DNA from: Pseudomonas guariconensis | Lineage (GTDB): Bacteria; Pseudomonadota; Gammaproteobacteria; Pseudomonadales; Pseudomonadaceae | Direction of reading: 5' to 3' | Length of the DNA stretch: 64,000 nt | NCBI RefSeq assembly: GCF_024127895.1 | Contig: NZ_JAMYBK010000008.1 | Location: forward strand, 1-64,000 | Shown here: positions 17,248 through 25,603 of the stretch, one piece after another | How the letters are laid out: every line of letters starts with the position of its first letter | How positions within the stretch are numbered: position 1 is the stretch's first letter | Notes under the pieces: generated by a model | Told to the model about the DNA's origin: nothing | What the model saw: the letters and a program-made list of their open reading frames with translations, nothing else | Database searches by the model: none | Program-made: the position numbers and the translations under genes

Positions 17248-18042
17248 CTAGAGCCGGACTTCCACCGCCAGCGGCAGGTGATCGGAGAGGTGTGTCCAGG
17301 GCCTGTGGCCGAGGATCTTCGGGGCGTGGCTCTCGGCGTTGCGCAGGTAGACGCGGTCCAGGCGCAGCAGCGGCAGGCGCGCCGGGTAGGTGCGGGCGAG
17401 CAGGCCATGGTGGCGTTCGAAGGCCTCGTGCAGGCCGCGCTCGCGGCCCAGGGTGCGGTTGCCGCGCAACTGCCAGTCGTTGAAGTCGCCGGCGATGATC
17501 ACCGGGGCATCCGCCGGCAAGGCGTCGAGCAGCTTGCGCAGCAGGCGCAGCTGCTTCTGCCGGTGACGCTCGAGCAATGACAGGTGCACGCAGATCGCAT
17601 GCACCTGGCGCTGCCCGGGCACATCGAGGATGCAGTGCAACAGGCCACGGCGCTCGGGGCCGGTGATCGACACGTCGAGGTTGCGGTGCTCGATGATCGG
17701 GTATTTCGACAGCAGGGCGTTGCCGTGGTGGCCATCGGGGTAGACGGCGTTGCGCCCGTAGGCGAAGTCGCTCCACATGCTGTCGGCGAGGAACTCGTAC
17801 TGGGAGGTCTGCGGCCAGCCGGGGTAGCGTGCGGCGTGGCGGTCGTGGCTGCCGAGCACTTCCTGGAGGAAGACGATGTCGGCCTGGGTGCTGCGCACCG
17901 CTTCGCGCAGTTCCGGCAGGATGAAGCGCCGGTTGAAGGCGGTGAAACCCTTGTGCGTGTTGACCGTCAGGACCCGTACCCGGTGTACGGCCGGGGCCTG
18001 GCTGACGGTGGCGAAACCTGGACTGCCGGCTTCGAGGTTCAC
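17248..18042 (-). CDS. Endonuclease/exonuclease/phosphatase-family protein
   Basis: The 264-residue protein belongs to the EEP metal-dependent phosphoesterase superfamily. Catalytic landmarks are VNTHKG near residue 28, FLQEV (metal-binding Glu), ICVHLSLLERHR, IAGDFNDW (Asp/Asn pair) and THLSDHLPL (general-base His) near the C terminus. It resembles YbhP, which in enterobacteria sits beside cardiolipin synthase clsB, but clsB is not next to it here. The substrate is unknown. It is last in line after glgX (96-nt gap), so it may be co-transcribed with the glycogen genes. Confidence 0.85.
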   Translation of the reverse strand: MNLEAGSPGFATVSQAPAVHRVRVLTVNTHKGFTAFNRRFILPELREAVRSTQADIVFLQEVLGSHDRHAARYPGWPQTSQYEFLADSMWSDFAYGRNAVYPDGHHGNALLSKYPIIEHRNLDVSITGPERRGLLHCILDVPGQRQVHAICVHLSLLERHRQKQLRLLRKLLDALPADAPVIIAGDFNDWQLRGNRTLGRERGLHEAFERHHGLLARTYPARLPLLRLDRVYLRNAESHAPKILGHRPWTHLSDHLPLAVEVRL

Positions 18043-18138
18043 GGTGGCTCCTGGTATCCATCTGCGACGAGAAGCATCGCCACCCCTGTGGGCGCGGCGG
18101 CCGATCTACAGTCTAGGACCGAACCATGCCGCTCGGGT

Positions 18139-20292
18139 TCACTCCTCCTCGCGTTGCAACACCATCAGCAGCAGCGAGCGCCCCTTGACCTCGAACTGGG
18201 TGTCGAACGCCAGGTGCTGCGGCTTGCGCATCTGTGGCCGGTCGGTGTCGACCAGGCAGCTCCAGTAGTCGCCTTCCGGCACCGTCGGCAACTGGAAGGG
18301 CACGGTGTCGTGGTAGGCATTGACGATCAGCAGCAGGGTAGCCTCGCCCCCGGGGCGGGCGATGCCGCTGACCTGGGCACGGCCGTCCATGAGCATTCCC
18401 AGGCAGCGGCCATGGGGATCCTCCCATTGCTCCACGGTCATCTCGCTGCCATCGGGCGCCAGCCAGGTGACGTCCTTGACGCCGATCGCCTCGTTGTAGT
18501 CGCCGACCAGAAAGCGCGAGCGCCGCAGCACCGGGTAGGCCAGGCGCAGGCGGGTCAGGCGCTTGACGAAGGCCAAAAGCTCGGCGCCGTCCTGGTCCAG
18601 GTCCCAGTTGATCCAGCCGATCTCGCTGTCCTGGCAGTAGGCATTGTTGTTGCCATGCTGGGTGCGGCTGAACTCGTCGCCGGCGACGATCATCGGCGTG
18701 CCCTGGGCCAGCAGCAGGGTGGCGAAGAAGTTGCGCATCTGGCGCATGCGCAGGGCATTGACCTGTGGGTCGTCGGTGGGGCCCTCGACGCCGCAGTTCC
18801 ACGACAGGTTGTTGTCGGTGCCGTCCTGGTTGTTCTCGTCGTTGTCCTCGTTGTGCTTGTCGTTGTACGAGACCAGGTCGCGCAGGGTGAAGCCATCGTG
18901 GGCGGTGACGAAGTTGACCGAACTGTAGGGGCGCCGGCCCCGGTTGTTGAACAGGTCGCCCGAGGCGGTCATGCGCGCGGCGAAGTCTGCCAGTTGGCCT
19001 TCGTCGCCTTTCCAGAACGCCCGCACGGTGTCGCGGAAACGGTCGTTCCACTCGGCCCAGCCGGGGGCGAAGTTGCCGACCTGGTAGCCGCCCGGGCCGC
19101 AGTCCCAGGGTTCGGCGATCAGTTTGACCTGGCGCAGCAGCGGGTCCTGGCGGCAGGTCACGAGGAAGCTGTGGCGCTCGCTGTAGCCGTCATGGTAGCG
19201 GCCGAGGATGGTCGCCAGGTCGAAGCGAAAGCCATCCACGTGCATCTCCCCGGCCCAGTAGCGCAGCGAGTCGGTGACCAGTTGCAGCACGCAAGGGTGG
19301 CTCAGATCGAGGGTGTTGCCGGTGCCCGAGTCGTTGATGTAGTAGCGTCGGTCGTCGGGCATCAGGCGGTAGTAGGAGGCGTTGTCGATGCCGCGCATGG
19401 ACAGGGTCGGGCCCAGCTCGTTGCCCTCGGCGGTATGGTTGTAGACCACGTCGAGGATCAGTTCGAGCCCGGCGTCATGCAGGTGCGCGACCATCTCCTT
19501 GAATTCGGCGATCTTGCCACTGGCCAGGTAGCGCGGGTGCGGGGCGAAGAAGGCGATGCTGTTGTAGCCCCAGTAGTTGTTCAGGCCCTTGTCCAGCAGG
19601 TGCTGGTCGTTGACGAAGGCGTGGATCGGCAGCAGTTCGATGGACGAGACGCCCAGCTCCTTGATGTGCTTGAGCAGCTCGTCGTTGGCCAACCCGGCGA
19701 AGGTGCCGCGATGGGCTTCGGGCACCGCCGGGTGGCGCATGCTGATGCCGCGGGTGTGGGCCTCGTAGAGGATGGTGCGCTCCCAGGGGATCTGTACCCG
19801 CTGGTCACGGCCCCAGGTGAACGCCGGGTCGATCACCTTGCACTTGGGTACGAAGGGCGCGCTGTCGCGTTCGTCGAAGGAGAGGTCGCCGTCGGGGTGG
19901 CCGATGGTGTAGCCGAACAGCGCCTCGGACCATTTCAGCCCGCCCACCAGTTGCTTGGCGTAAGGGTCGATCAGCAGCTTGTTGGGGTTGAAGCGGTGGC
20001 CGTTCTCCGGCTCGTAGGGGCCGTGGACGCGGTAGCCGTAGACCAGCCCCGGGTGCGCGTCGGGCAGGTAGCCGTGGTAGATCTCGTCGGTGTATTCGGG
20101 CAGTTCGATGCGTTCGAGCTCTTGCTCGCCGCTGGAGTCGAACAGGCACAGCTCGACCTTGGTGGCGTTGGCCGAGAACAGGGCGAAGTTGACCCCCAGG
20201 CCGTCCCAGGTGGCGCCCAGGGGGAAGGGCAAGCCTTCGCGGATGCGCGAGGGGGCGACGGAGCGGGTTTTCTTCGGAGTGCGGGGGCTCAT
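18139..20292 (-). CDS. glgX: Glycogen debranching enzyme GlgX
   Basis: This 717-residue GH13 protein has an N-terminal CBM48 domain (about 20-120; LPFPLGATWDGLGVNFALFS) and a TIM barrel. GFRFDLATILG places the nucleophile at Asp358 and LIAEPWDCGPGG the acid/base at Glu394; FVTAHDGFTLRDLVSYNDKH is the third conserved region typical of GlgX/isoamylase. It hydrolyses alpha-1,6 branches of phosphorylase-limit glycogen, releasing maltotetraose-type stubs for MalQ, TreY and TreZ encoded upstream. A 188-nt gap with REP sequence separates it from the DUF2934 gene. Length is typical. Confidence 0.97.
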   Translation of the reverse strand: MSPRTPKKTRSVAPSRIREGLPFPLGATWDGLGVNFALFSANATKVELCLFDSSGEQELERIELPEYTDEIYHGYLPDAHPGLVYGYRVHGPYEPENGHRFNPNKLLIDPYAKQLVGGLKWSEALFGYTIGHPDGDLSFDERDSAPFVPKCKVIDPAFTWGRDQRVQIPWERTILYEAHTRGISMRHPAVPEAHRGTFAGLANDELLKHIKELGVSSIELLPIHAFVNDQHLLDKGLNNYWGYNSIAFFAPHPRYLASGKIAEFKEMVAHLHDAGLELILDVVYNHTAEGNELGPTLSMRGIDNASYYRLMPDDRRYYINDSGTGNTLDLSHPCVLQLVTDSLRYWAGEMHVDGFRFDLATILGRYHDGYSERHSFLVTCRQDPLLRQVKLIAEPWDCGPGGYQVGNFAPGWAEWNDRFRDTVRAFWKGDEGQLADFAARMTASGDLFNNRGRRPYSSVNFVTAHDGFTLRDLVSYNDKHNEDNDENNQDGTDNNLSWNCGVEGPTDDPQVNALRMRQMRNFFATLLLAQGTPMIVAGDEFSRTQHGNNNAYCQDSEIGWINWDLDQDGAELLAFVKRLTRLRLAYPVLRRSRFLVGDYNEAIGVKDVTWLAPDGSEMTVEQWEDPHGRCLGMLMDGRAQVSGIARPGGEATLLLIVNAYHDTVPFQLPTVPEGDYWSCLVDTDRPQMRKPQHLAFDTQFEVKGRSLLLMVLQREEE

Positions 20293-20325
20293 GGTAGTCC
20301 TCGTATGGCCGGGTCAAAGGGGCAT

Positions 20326-20438
20326 GGGGGCTGCTGTGCAGCCCGTCGCCGGCAAGCCAACGCCCACGGTGTCCTTTGCATGACACCTGCTTCGGGGGCA
20401 CCGCAGCCCCCTGTGGGAGCCGGCTTGCCGGCGATGGG
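20326..20438. repeat. REP pair (GCCGGCTTGCCGGC type), inverted
   Basis: A Pseudomonas REP element GTGGGAGCCGGCTTGCCGGC lies at 20413-20432, followed by GATGGG. A partial inverted copy CGTCGCCGGCAAGCC is at 20344-20358, flanked by a GGGCTGctgtGCAGCCC hairpin. It occupies the gap between glgX and the DUF2934 gene. Confidence 0.8.
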
Positions 20439-20481
20439 CCGCACAGCGGCCGCAGAGGCGGCTGGACGATTACGCAGGGCC

Positions 20482-20745
20482 TCAGCCCGCCGTCGGCTTC
20501 TTCACCGCACGTGGCTTTTTCGCCGCCGCCGGTTTCGCCACCGGTGCGGCCACGGCCTTGGGTTCGGCCGTCGCCTTCGGCTTGGCCGGCGCCCGCTTGC
20601 GCGGGGCCGCCTTGGGGGCCAGGGCCTCGGCTTCGGCGAGCTTGCGTGCCATGTCCCAGTGACGCTCTTGCTGGCCTACGGGTTTGCCTTCCGATTCCCA
20701 GATCTGGTAGGCGAATTCGCGAATACGCTTTTCATCGACACTCAT
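20482..20745 (-). CDS. Small DUF2934 protein with basic Ala/Lys/Pro tail
   Basis: The 87-residue product has an N-terminal DUF2934 motif (VDEKRIREFAYQIWESEGKP, then QERHWDMARKLAEAEA) followed by about 45 residues of low-complexity lysine, alanine and proline, similar to histone-H1-like tails. Two adjacent ATG codons exist at 20748 and 20745; the second has AGGAG at 7 nt and is preferred. DUF2934 genes are commonly found within Pseudomonas glg/tre operons, but the function is unknown. The tail suggests nucleic-acid or polyanion binding, which is inference. It starts 17 nt after the treY stop. Confidence 0.85.
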   Translation of the reverse strand: MSVDEKRIREFAYQIWESEGKPVGQQERHWDMARKLAEAEALAPKAAPRKRAPAKPKATAEPKAVAAPVAKPAAAKKPRAVKKPTAG

Positions 20746-20762
20746 CATGACGCTCCTGATGC

Positions 20763-23537
20763 TCAAGATTGTTGTATCAACACGTTGACCGGAAATTGCG
20801 CCAGCACGGTGCTCAACATCAGCTCCCTTGAAGGGCTGACAGCACCGCCGGCGAAAAGTCCCGAGCACGTGGCAGACGACAAGGCAAACGGCAGGATCAG
20901 CCGGGTATCGTCCCAGTTCTGCGCCGGGATCAGGGGTAGGGGGGCGGTGCCGAGCAATTCACTGGCCAGGCGCGGCACCACGACGATGGCGCGCGCCTGG
21001 TCGCCGAGGCGGGCGAAGGCCAGCACCTTGTCGGCATGGCGCCCCAGCACGGTCAGCGGCAGGTAGGCGCCGCGGCCGAACAGCTCCGGGTGGGCCTGGC
21101 GGCAGTCCAGCATGCGGGCGATCAGCGCCTGCTTGACGCGGCCATCGCGCCAGTGCTCCAGCAGCTCGGCCAGCGGTGCGTTGTCGTCCAGGCTGGCCCG
21201 CCTCACAGCGTAGTCCACCGGGCGGCGGTTGTCTGGGTCGACCAGGCTCAGGTCCCAGTATTCGTTGCCCTGGTACAGGTCTGGCACGCCGGGCGTGGTC
21301 ATGCGCAGCAGGCACTGGACCAGGCCATTGAGCGCGCCGGGGCAGGCGATCCGTTGCGCGGCGGCGTGCAGGGAGTGGCGCAGTTGCTGGTGCTCGCGGG
21401 CCAGCAGCAGGCCGTCCACGTAGGCCGCGCAGGCCGCCTCGAACGCCTCGTTGGGCGCGCTCCAGGTACTGCGCAGCTTGGCCTCGCGCAGGGCCTTGCA
21501 CTGCCATTGGCGGATGCGCCCGGCGTAGTGGCGCAGGGCCGTTTCGTCGTCCGGGTCGAGGTCCAGGGGCCAGCTGCCGAGCAGGGTCTGGTACAGCAGC
21601 AGTTCGTCGCCGGGGCCAGGCGCCAGGCCATCGTCCAGTGGCTGGCGCAGCGGTGCGGCCAGTTCGCGCCAGTGTTCGACCCGGCTGGCCAGCCAGGGGC
21701 CGCGCTCGCTGAGCACCGCCAGGCGCGCGCGGCAGTCCTCGCCACGCTTGTGGTCGTGGGTGGCGGTGGCCAGCAGGTTGTCGGGGAAGTCCCGCAGGCG
21801 GCGCTGGGCCTCGTTGTGGAAGTGCTCGGGCGGGGCGCTGAAACGCTCGGCGTCGAAGCCTACGTCGTTGCGCGACAGCAGCCGTGCCGAGCGGTAGAAG
21901 GCCGTGTCCTCGACGGCCTTGGCCGCACTCGGCGCGGTCAGTTGCTGGAAGCGCACGCAGGCGTGGCGCAGGTGCTTGCGCGGTCGCCCCGGCGGCAGCT
22001 GACGCCAGGGCTGGCCACCGAGCCAGCGCTGCAGGTGATCGAGCAGTGGCCAGTCGGCTTCGCCCAGGCGCTGCCGTGCACCGGCCAGGGCCTGCTGGAA
22101 GAACCCTTCGTCTTCGACCGGGCGGCCGCAGGCATTGATGTAGGTGCGGTACACCGGGTAGTGCTCGACCAGCGCCTGCAACGCACGGCGGATCGCACCG
22201 AGGGTCAGGTCGCGGGTCATCAGGTCGTCGCGCGCCACCTGCAGCAGCGCCTGGGCCACCGACTCGCAGTCGCCGGCCAGGCTGGCGTTGAGCACCAGGT
22301 GACGGGCCTGGCACACCTCCTCGGGGAAAGGCGGGCGTTCGCTGAGGCTACTCCACAGTTCGGTCAACGGCGCCTCGCCGGCAGGGTCGTGCTGCAGCAG
22401 CGAGACCTGGTTCATGAACTCGTAGCCGGTGGTGCCGTCGGTGAGCCAGTCGCGGTGCAGTTGCTCGCCGGCACCGAGGATCTTCTCCACGTAGATCGGG
22501 AAATGCTCGATGCCAGCCTGCAGCGGCCGCTTCGCCAGCAGGCCATCGACCCGCCTGCGCAGCTTGCGGCAGTAGCGGCGTGGGTCGGCCAGGCCGTCGA
22601 TATGGTCGATGCGCAGGCCATCGACCAGGCCGCGCTCGATCAGCTCGAACAGTTTGGCGTGGGTGGCCTCGAACACCACCGCGCGCTCGACCCGCAAGCC
22701 ACCGAGTTCGTTGATGTCGAAGAAGCGCCGCCAATTGATGTCGTCCGCCGCGGTGCGCCAGCTGGCCAGGCGGTAGGTCTGGCGCTCCAGCAGCAGGTGC
22801 AGGCGCTTGAAACCGGCCTCTGTGCGGCTGTCGAAGGCGGCCAGGGCCTCGTCCAGGCGGGCACCGCCCCGGGCCAGGCGTGCCAGTTCCGCGTGCAGGG
22901 GCAGGGCATCGGCCAGCGGCTCGGCAGACTCGTGCAGGGCGCTGAAGTGCTGGGCCAGGGCGCGCAGCGCCGGGTCTTCGCTCTGGCCAAGGATGCGCCC
23001 ATAGTCCAGCGGGCAGATCGGGAAACGGTGTTCGTAGTGGGCGATCTGCAGCAGGCCTTGGCCTGCATCGAAGGTCAGCGGGATCTCGCCGTTGCGCAGC
23101 GCCACGCCATAGTCGTTGGCCAGGAACGGCAGCAGCAACTGGCCGGCCAGCAGCGGGTCGCTGGAATGCCACTGGATATCGAAGAACTCGGCATAGGGGC
23201 TGCGCCGCCCCCAGGCCAGCAGGCTCTGCCACCAGGGGTTGTCGGCGCCGCCCACGGCCATGTGGTTGGACACGGTGTCGAGGATCAGCCCCATGCCATG
23301 CTGGCGCAGGGCAGCCACCAGGCGCTCCAGCGCCGCCTCGCCGCCCAGTTCCGGGTTGACGCAGGAAGGGTCGACCACATCGTAGCCATGCCGCGACCCT
23401 GCGCGGGCCTTGAGAATCGGCGAGGCGTACAGGTGGCTCACCCCCAGGCGGGCGAAGTAGGGCACCAGCGGCACCGCGTCGTCGAGGGTGAAGTCACTGT
23501 GCAATTGCAGGCGCACGGTGGCGGTCAAGGGCTTCAT
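20763..23537 (-). CDS. treY: Malto-oligosyltrehalose synthase TreY
   Basis: The 924-residue GH13 protein rearranges the reducing-end alpha-1,4 bond of maltodextrins to alpha-1,1, giving maltooligosyl trehalose for TreZ. Landmarks: LQLHSDFTLDDAVPLVPYFA and SHLYASPILKARAGSRHGYD at the N terminus, LILDTVSNHMAV, and GLRIDHIDGLADP with Asp311 as the nucleophile. The C-terminal part with PDLYQGNEYWDLSLVDPDNR is specific for TreY. It overlaps malQ by 4 nt (ATGA). Confidence 0.97.
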   Translation of the reverse strand: MKPLTATVRLQLHSDFTLDDAVPLVPYFARLGVSHLYASPILKARAGSRHGYDVVDPSCVNPELGGEAALERLVAALRQHGMGLILDTVSNHMAVGGADNPWWQSLLAWGRRSPYAEFFDIQWHSSDPLLAGQLLLPFLANDYGVALRNGEIPLTFDAGQGLLQIAHYEHRFPICPLDYGRILGQSEDPALRALAQHFSALHESAEPLADALPLHAELARLARGGARLDEALAAFDSRTEAGFKRLHLLLERQTYRLASWRTAADDINWRRFFDINELGGLRVERAVVFEATHAKLFELIERGLVDGLRIDHIDGLADPRRYCRKLRRRVDGLLAKRPLQAGIEHFPIYVEKILGAGEQLHRDWLTDGTTGYEFMNQVSLLQHDPAGEAPLTELWSSLSERPPFPEEVCQARHLVLNASLAGDCESVAQALLQVARDDLMTRDLTLGAIRRALQALVEHYPVYRTYINACGRPVEDEGFFQQALAGARQRLGEADWPLLDHLQRWLGGQPWRQLPPGRPRKHLRHACVRFQQLTAPSAAKAVEDTAFYRSARLLSRNDVGFDAERFSAPPEHFHNEAQRRLRDFPDNLLATATHDHKRGEDCRARLAVLSERGPWLASRVEHWRELAAPLRQPLDDGLAPGPGDELLLYQTLLGSWPLDLDPDDETALRHYAGRIRQWQCKALREAKLRSTWSAPNEAFEAACAAYVDGLLLAREHQQLRHSLHAAAQRIACPGALNGLVQCLLRMTTPGVPDLYQGNEYWDLSLVDPDNRRPVDYAVRRASLDDNAPLAELLEHWRDGRVKQALIARMLDCRQAHPELFGRGAYLPLTVLGRHADKVLAFARLGDQARAIVVVPRLASELLGTAPLPLIPAQNWDDTRLILPFALSSATCSGLFAGGAVSPSRELMLSTVLAQFPVNVLIQQS

Positions 23538-25603
23538 CGATCACGCTCCCAGGCTTGTTCGCGGGCCTGGGCCAGCAGTTCCAGGCGCCGTGCGGCATCG
23601 TCGTCGTCGAGCAGTTCGCGCACCGGCCGGGCGAAGCGCCGACGCCAGTTGGGGTGGCCATCGGTGGTGCCAGGCAGGTTGGGCTGTTCGTCGCAGCCGA
23701 GCAAGTCTTCCAGGGGGATCAGCACCAGCGGCGAGCGGGTGTGGCCGACGTAGCGGATCGCTGCATCGATCAGGGCGTTGTCGTCGTGCAGCGGGCCGTA
23801 GTTGTGTTCCAGGGTGCGGCGCAGGCCTTCGCGCTCCCGCTGGCGGGTGTGCCGCCAGTGCAGCTCGGCGGCCGCGTCGATCAGCTTCAGGCGGTGGCTC
23901 CAGTCGATGTCACGGGCCTGCAGCCAGCCGGCCAGGGGCGCCAGGTCATGGGTGCCGGTGGTGGCCAGGGCGTCGTCCGGCCAGTCGAGGATCGGCTTGA
24001 AATGCCCGGGCGGGTCTTGTTCGAAGGGCAGCACGCGCATGCCCAGCACGGCCCTGTCCGCCAGGCGCTCGCGCAGGCCCTCGGGCACGGTGCCCAGGTC
24101 TTCGCCGAGGATCAGCGCCTGGTGGCGTACCGACTCCAGGGCCAGCAGGCGCAGCAGGTCTTCCAGCGGGTAGTGCAGGTAGGCGCCTTCGCTGGGCCTG
24201 GCTCCGCGCGGGATCAGCCACAGCCGGCGCAGGCCCATCACATGGTCGATGCGCAGGCCGCCGGCATGCGCCAGGTTGGCCCGCAGCATCTCGATGAAGG
24301 CGCGGTAGCCGTTGCGCCGCAGGCCCTCCGGGGAGAAGGCGCAGATCCCCCAGTCTTGCCCGGAGCGGTTGAGGATGTCGGGGGGCGCGCCGACCGTGAG
24401 TTCGGCCAGCAGCTCGTCCTGGCGGCTCCAGGCCTGGCTGCCGGCACCGTCGGCGCCCACCGCCAGGTCGGCGATCAGGCCCACCGCCATGCCATTGCCG
24501 CGCGCCGCGTCCTGGACCCGTTGCAGACCGCGCTCGGTGAGCCATTGGCAGAAGGCATGGAACTCCACCTGGGCCGGGTGGGTGCTGGCGAAGGCCTCCA
24601 CCTCCGGGTGGTAGGGGTCGTGCCAGGCGGGCGGCCAGGTGCGCCAGTCGGCGCCCAGGCCACGGGCCATGGCCTCGGCCTGCAGTACCTGGAAGCGGCA
24701 ATGGTGCTCCAGGGCCTGGCCGCAGGCCTCGCGGAAACTGTCGAAGTCCTCGCGCAGTGGGTGCTCGCCCTGGCTGAAATCGTGGTACAGGGCCTGCAGC
24801 AGCCGGTGCCGGGCATCGGCGGCACGGGGCCAGTCGACCAGGTGCTGGTGTTCCAGTTCGTCGAGGGTCGCTTGCAGGTCGCAGGCCTCGATGGCCATGC
24901 GCACCGCCCGCTCGCCGAGCACCACCGCGGGGCTGGCATACAACGTATTGAGCAGCAGCCGGCTGGAGGGCGAGTAGGGGCTGTAGTGCAACTGGTCGGC
25001 AGCGGACAGCGCGTGGATCGGGCTGATCGCCAGGGCATCGGCGCCGCGCTCGGCGGCGCTGCGTGCCAGTTGTTCCAGGGCCTGGCAGTCGCCGTAGCCG
25101 CCATCGCCCGGCCGGCGCAGGCTGTAAAGCTGCACCGCGAGGCCCCAACAGCGTGGTGGCGGTTGTTCGACGGCATCGTGCAGCGCATGGCAGCGCGGGG
25201 GCGCCACGGCGACGGTGAAGCGACGCCCGTCGATGTCCAGCCGGTGGTAGCCGATGGGCAGCTCGCCGGGCAGGCGGGCCAGCCCATCGAGGGCCAGCGA
25301 CCCTTGGCTGCCGTCCTCCAGGGTGCAGTGAACCGGGCTGCCAGCGGCGAAGTAGCGCTCCAGCGCCAGGGGCTGGCCCTGGTCGGCTGTCAACAGTGGT
25401 GGCAGGTGGTCGGCGTCTTCGGCCTGGTCCAGGGCCTGCAGGCTGGCCTGGATGGCGGCATCGTCGTCGGCGGGGTGGCCCAGGCCTGCCAGCACCCGGC
25501 GCAGGACTTCGTCACTGACCTGCTGCGGGCGGGCGTTGGCGTCGATCCAGTCGCGGGCCAGCCCCACCCGGGCGGCCAGACGGTGCAAGGGCAGTTCGCT
25601 CAT
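23534..25603 (-). CDS. malQ: 4-alpha-glucanotransferase (amylomaltase) MalQ
   Basis: This 689-residue GH77 enzyme transfers maltodextrin segments and releases glucose, reshaping oligosaccharides produced by GlgX. Motifs visible are WGLAVQLYSLRRPGDGGYGD, a LRIDHVMGLRRLWLIPRG region bearing the nucleophile Asp, LILGEDLGTVPEGLR with the catalytic Glu, and TGTHDLAPLAGW. It is sandwiched between treZ and treY with 4-nt overlaps on both sides, so the three are translationally coupled. Confidence 0.96.
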   Translation of the reverse strand: MSELPLHRLAARVGLARDWIDANARPQQVSDEVLRRVLAGLGHPADDDAAIQASLQALDQAEDADHLPPLLTADQGQPLALERYFAAGSPVHCTLEDGSQGSLALDGLARLPGELPIGYHRLDIDGRRFTVAVAPPRCHALHDAVEQPPPRCWGLAVQLYSLRRPGDGGYGDCQALEQLARSAAERGADALAISPIHALSAADQLHYSPYSPSSRLLLNTLYASPAVVLGERAVRMAIEACDLQATLDELEHQHLVDWPRAADARHRLLQALYHDFSQGEHPLREDFDSFREACGQALEHHCRFQVLQAEAMARGLGADWRTWPPAWHDPYHPEVEAFASTHPAQVEFHAFCQWLTERGLQRVQDAARGNGMAVGLIADLAVGADGAGSQAWSRQDELLAELTVGAPPDILNRSGQDWGICAFSPEGLRRNGYRAFIEMLRANLAHAGGLRIDHVMGLRRLWLIPRGARPSEGAYLHYPLEDLLRLLALESVRHQALILGEDLGTVPEGLRERLADRAVLGMRVLPFEQDPPGHFKPILDWPDDALATTGTHDLAPLAGWLQARDIDWSHRLKLIDAAAELHWRHTRQREREGLRRTLEHNYGPLHDDNALIDAAIRYVGHTRSPLVLIPLEDLLGCDEQPNLPGTTDGHPNWRRRFARPVRELLDDDDAARRLELLAQAREQAWERDR

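Noticed and set aside
17584..21066. 1160-codon plus-strand open frame across the endonuclease, glgX and DUF2934 genes
   Set aside because: Low-complexity Val/Ala/Gln composition typical of an antisense shadow of high-GC genes; it spans three real genes and intergenic REP sequence.
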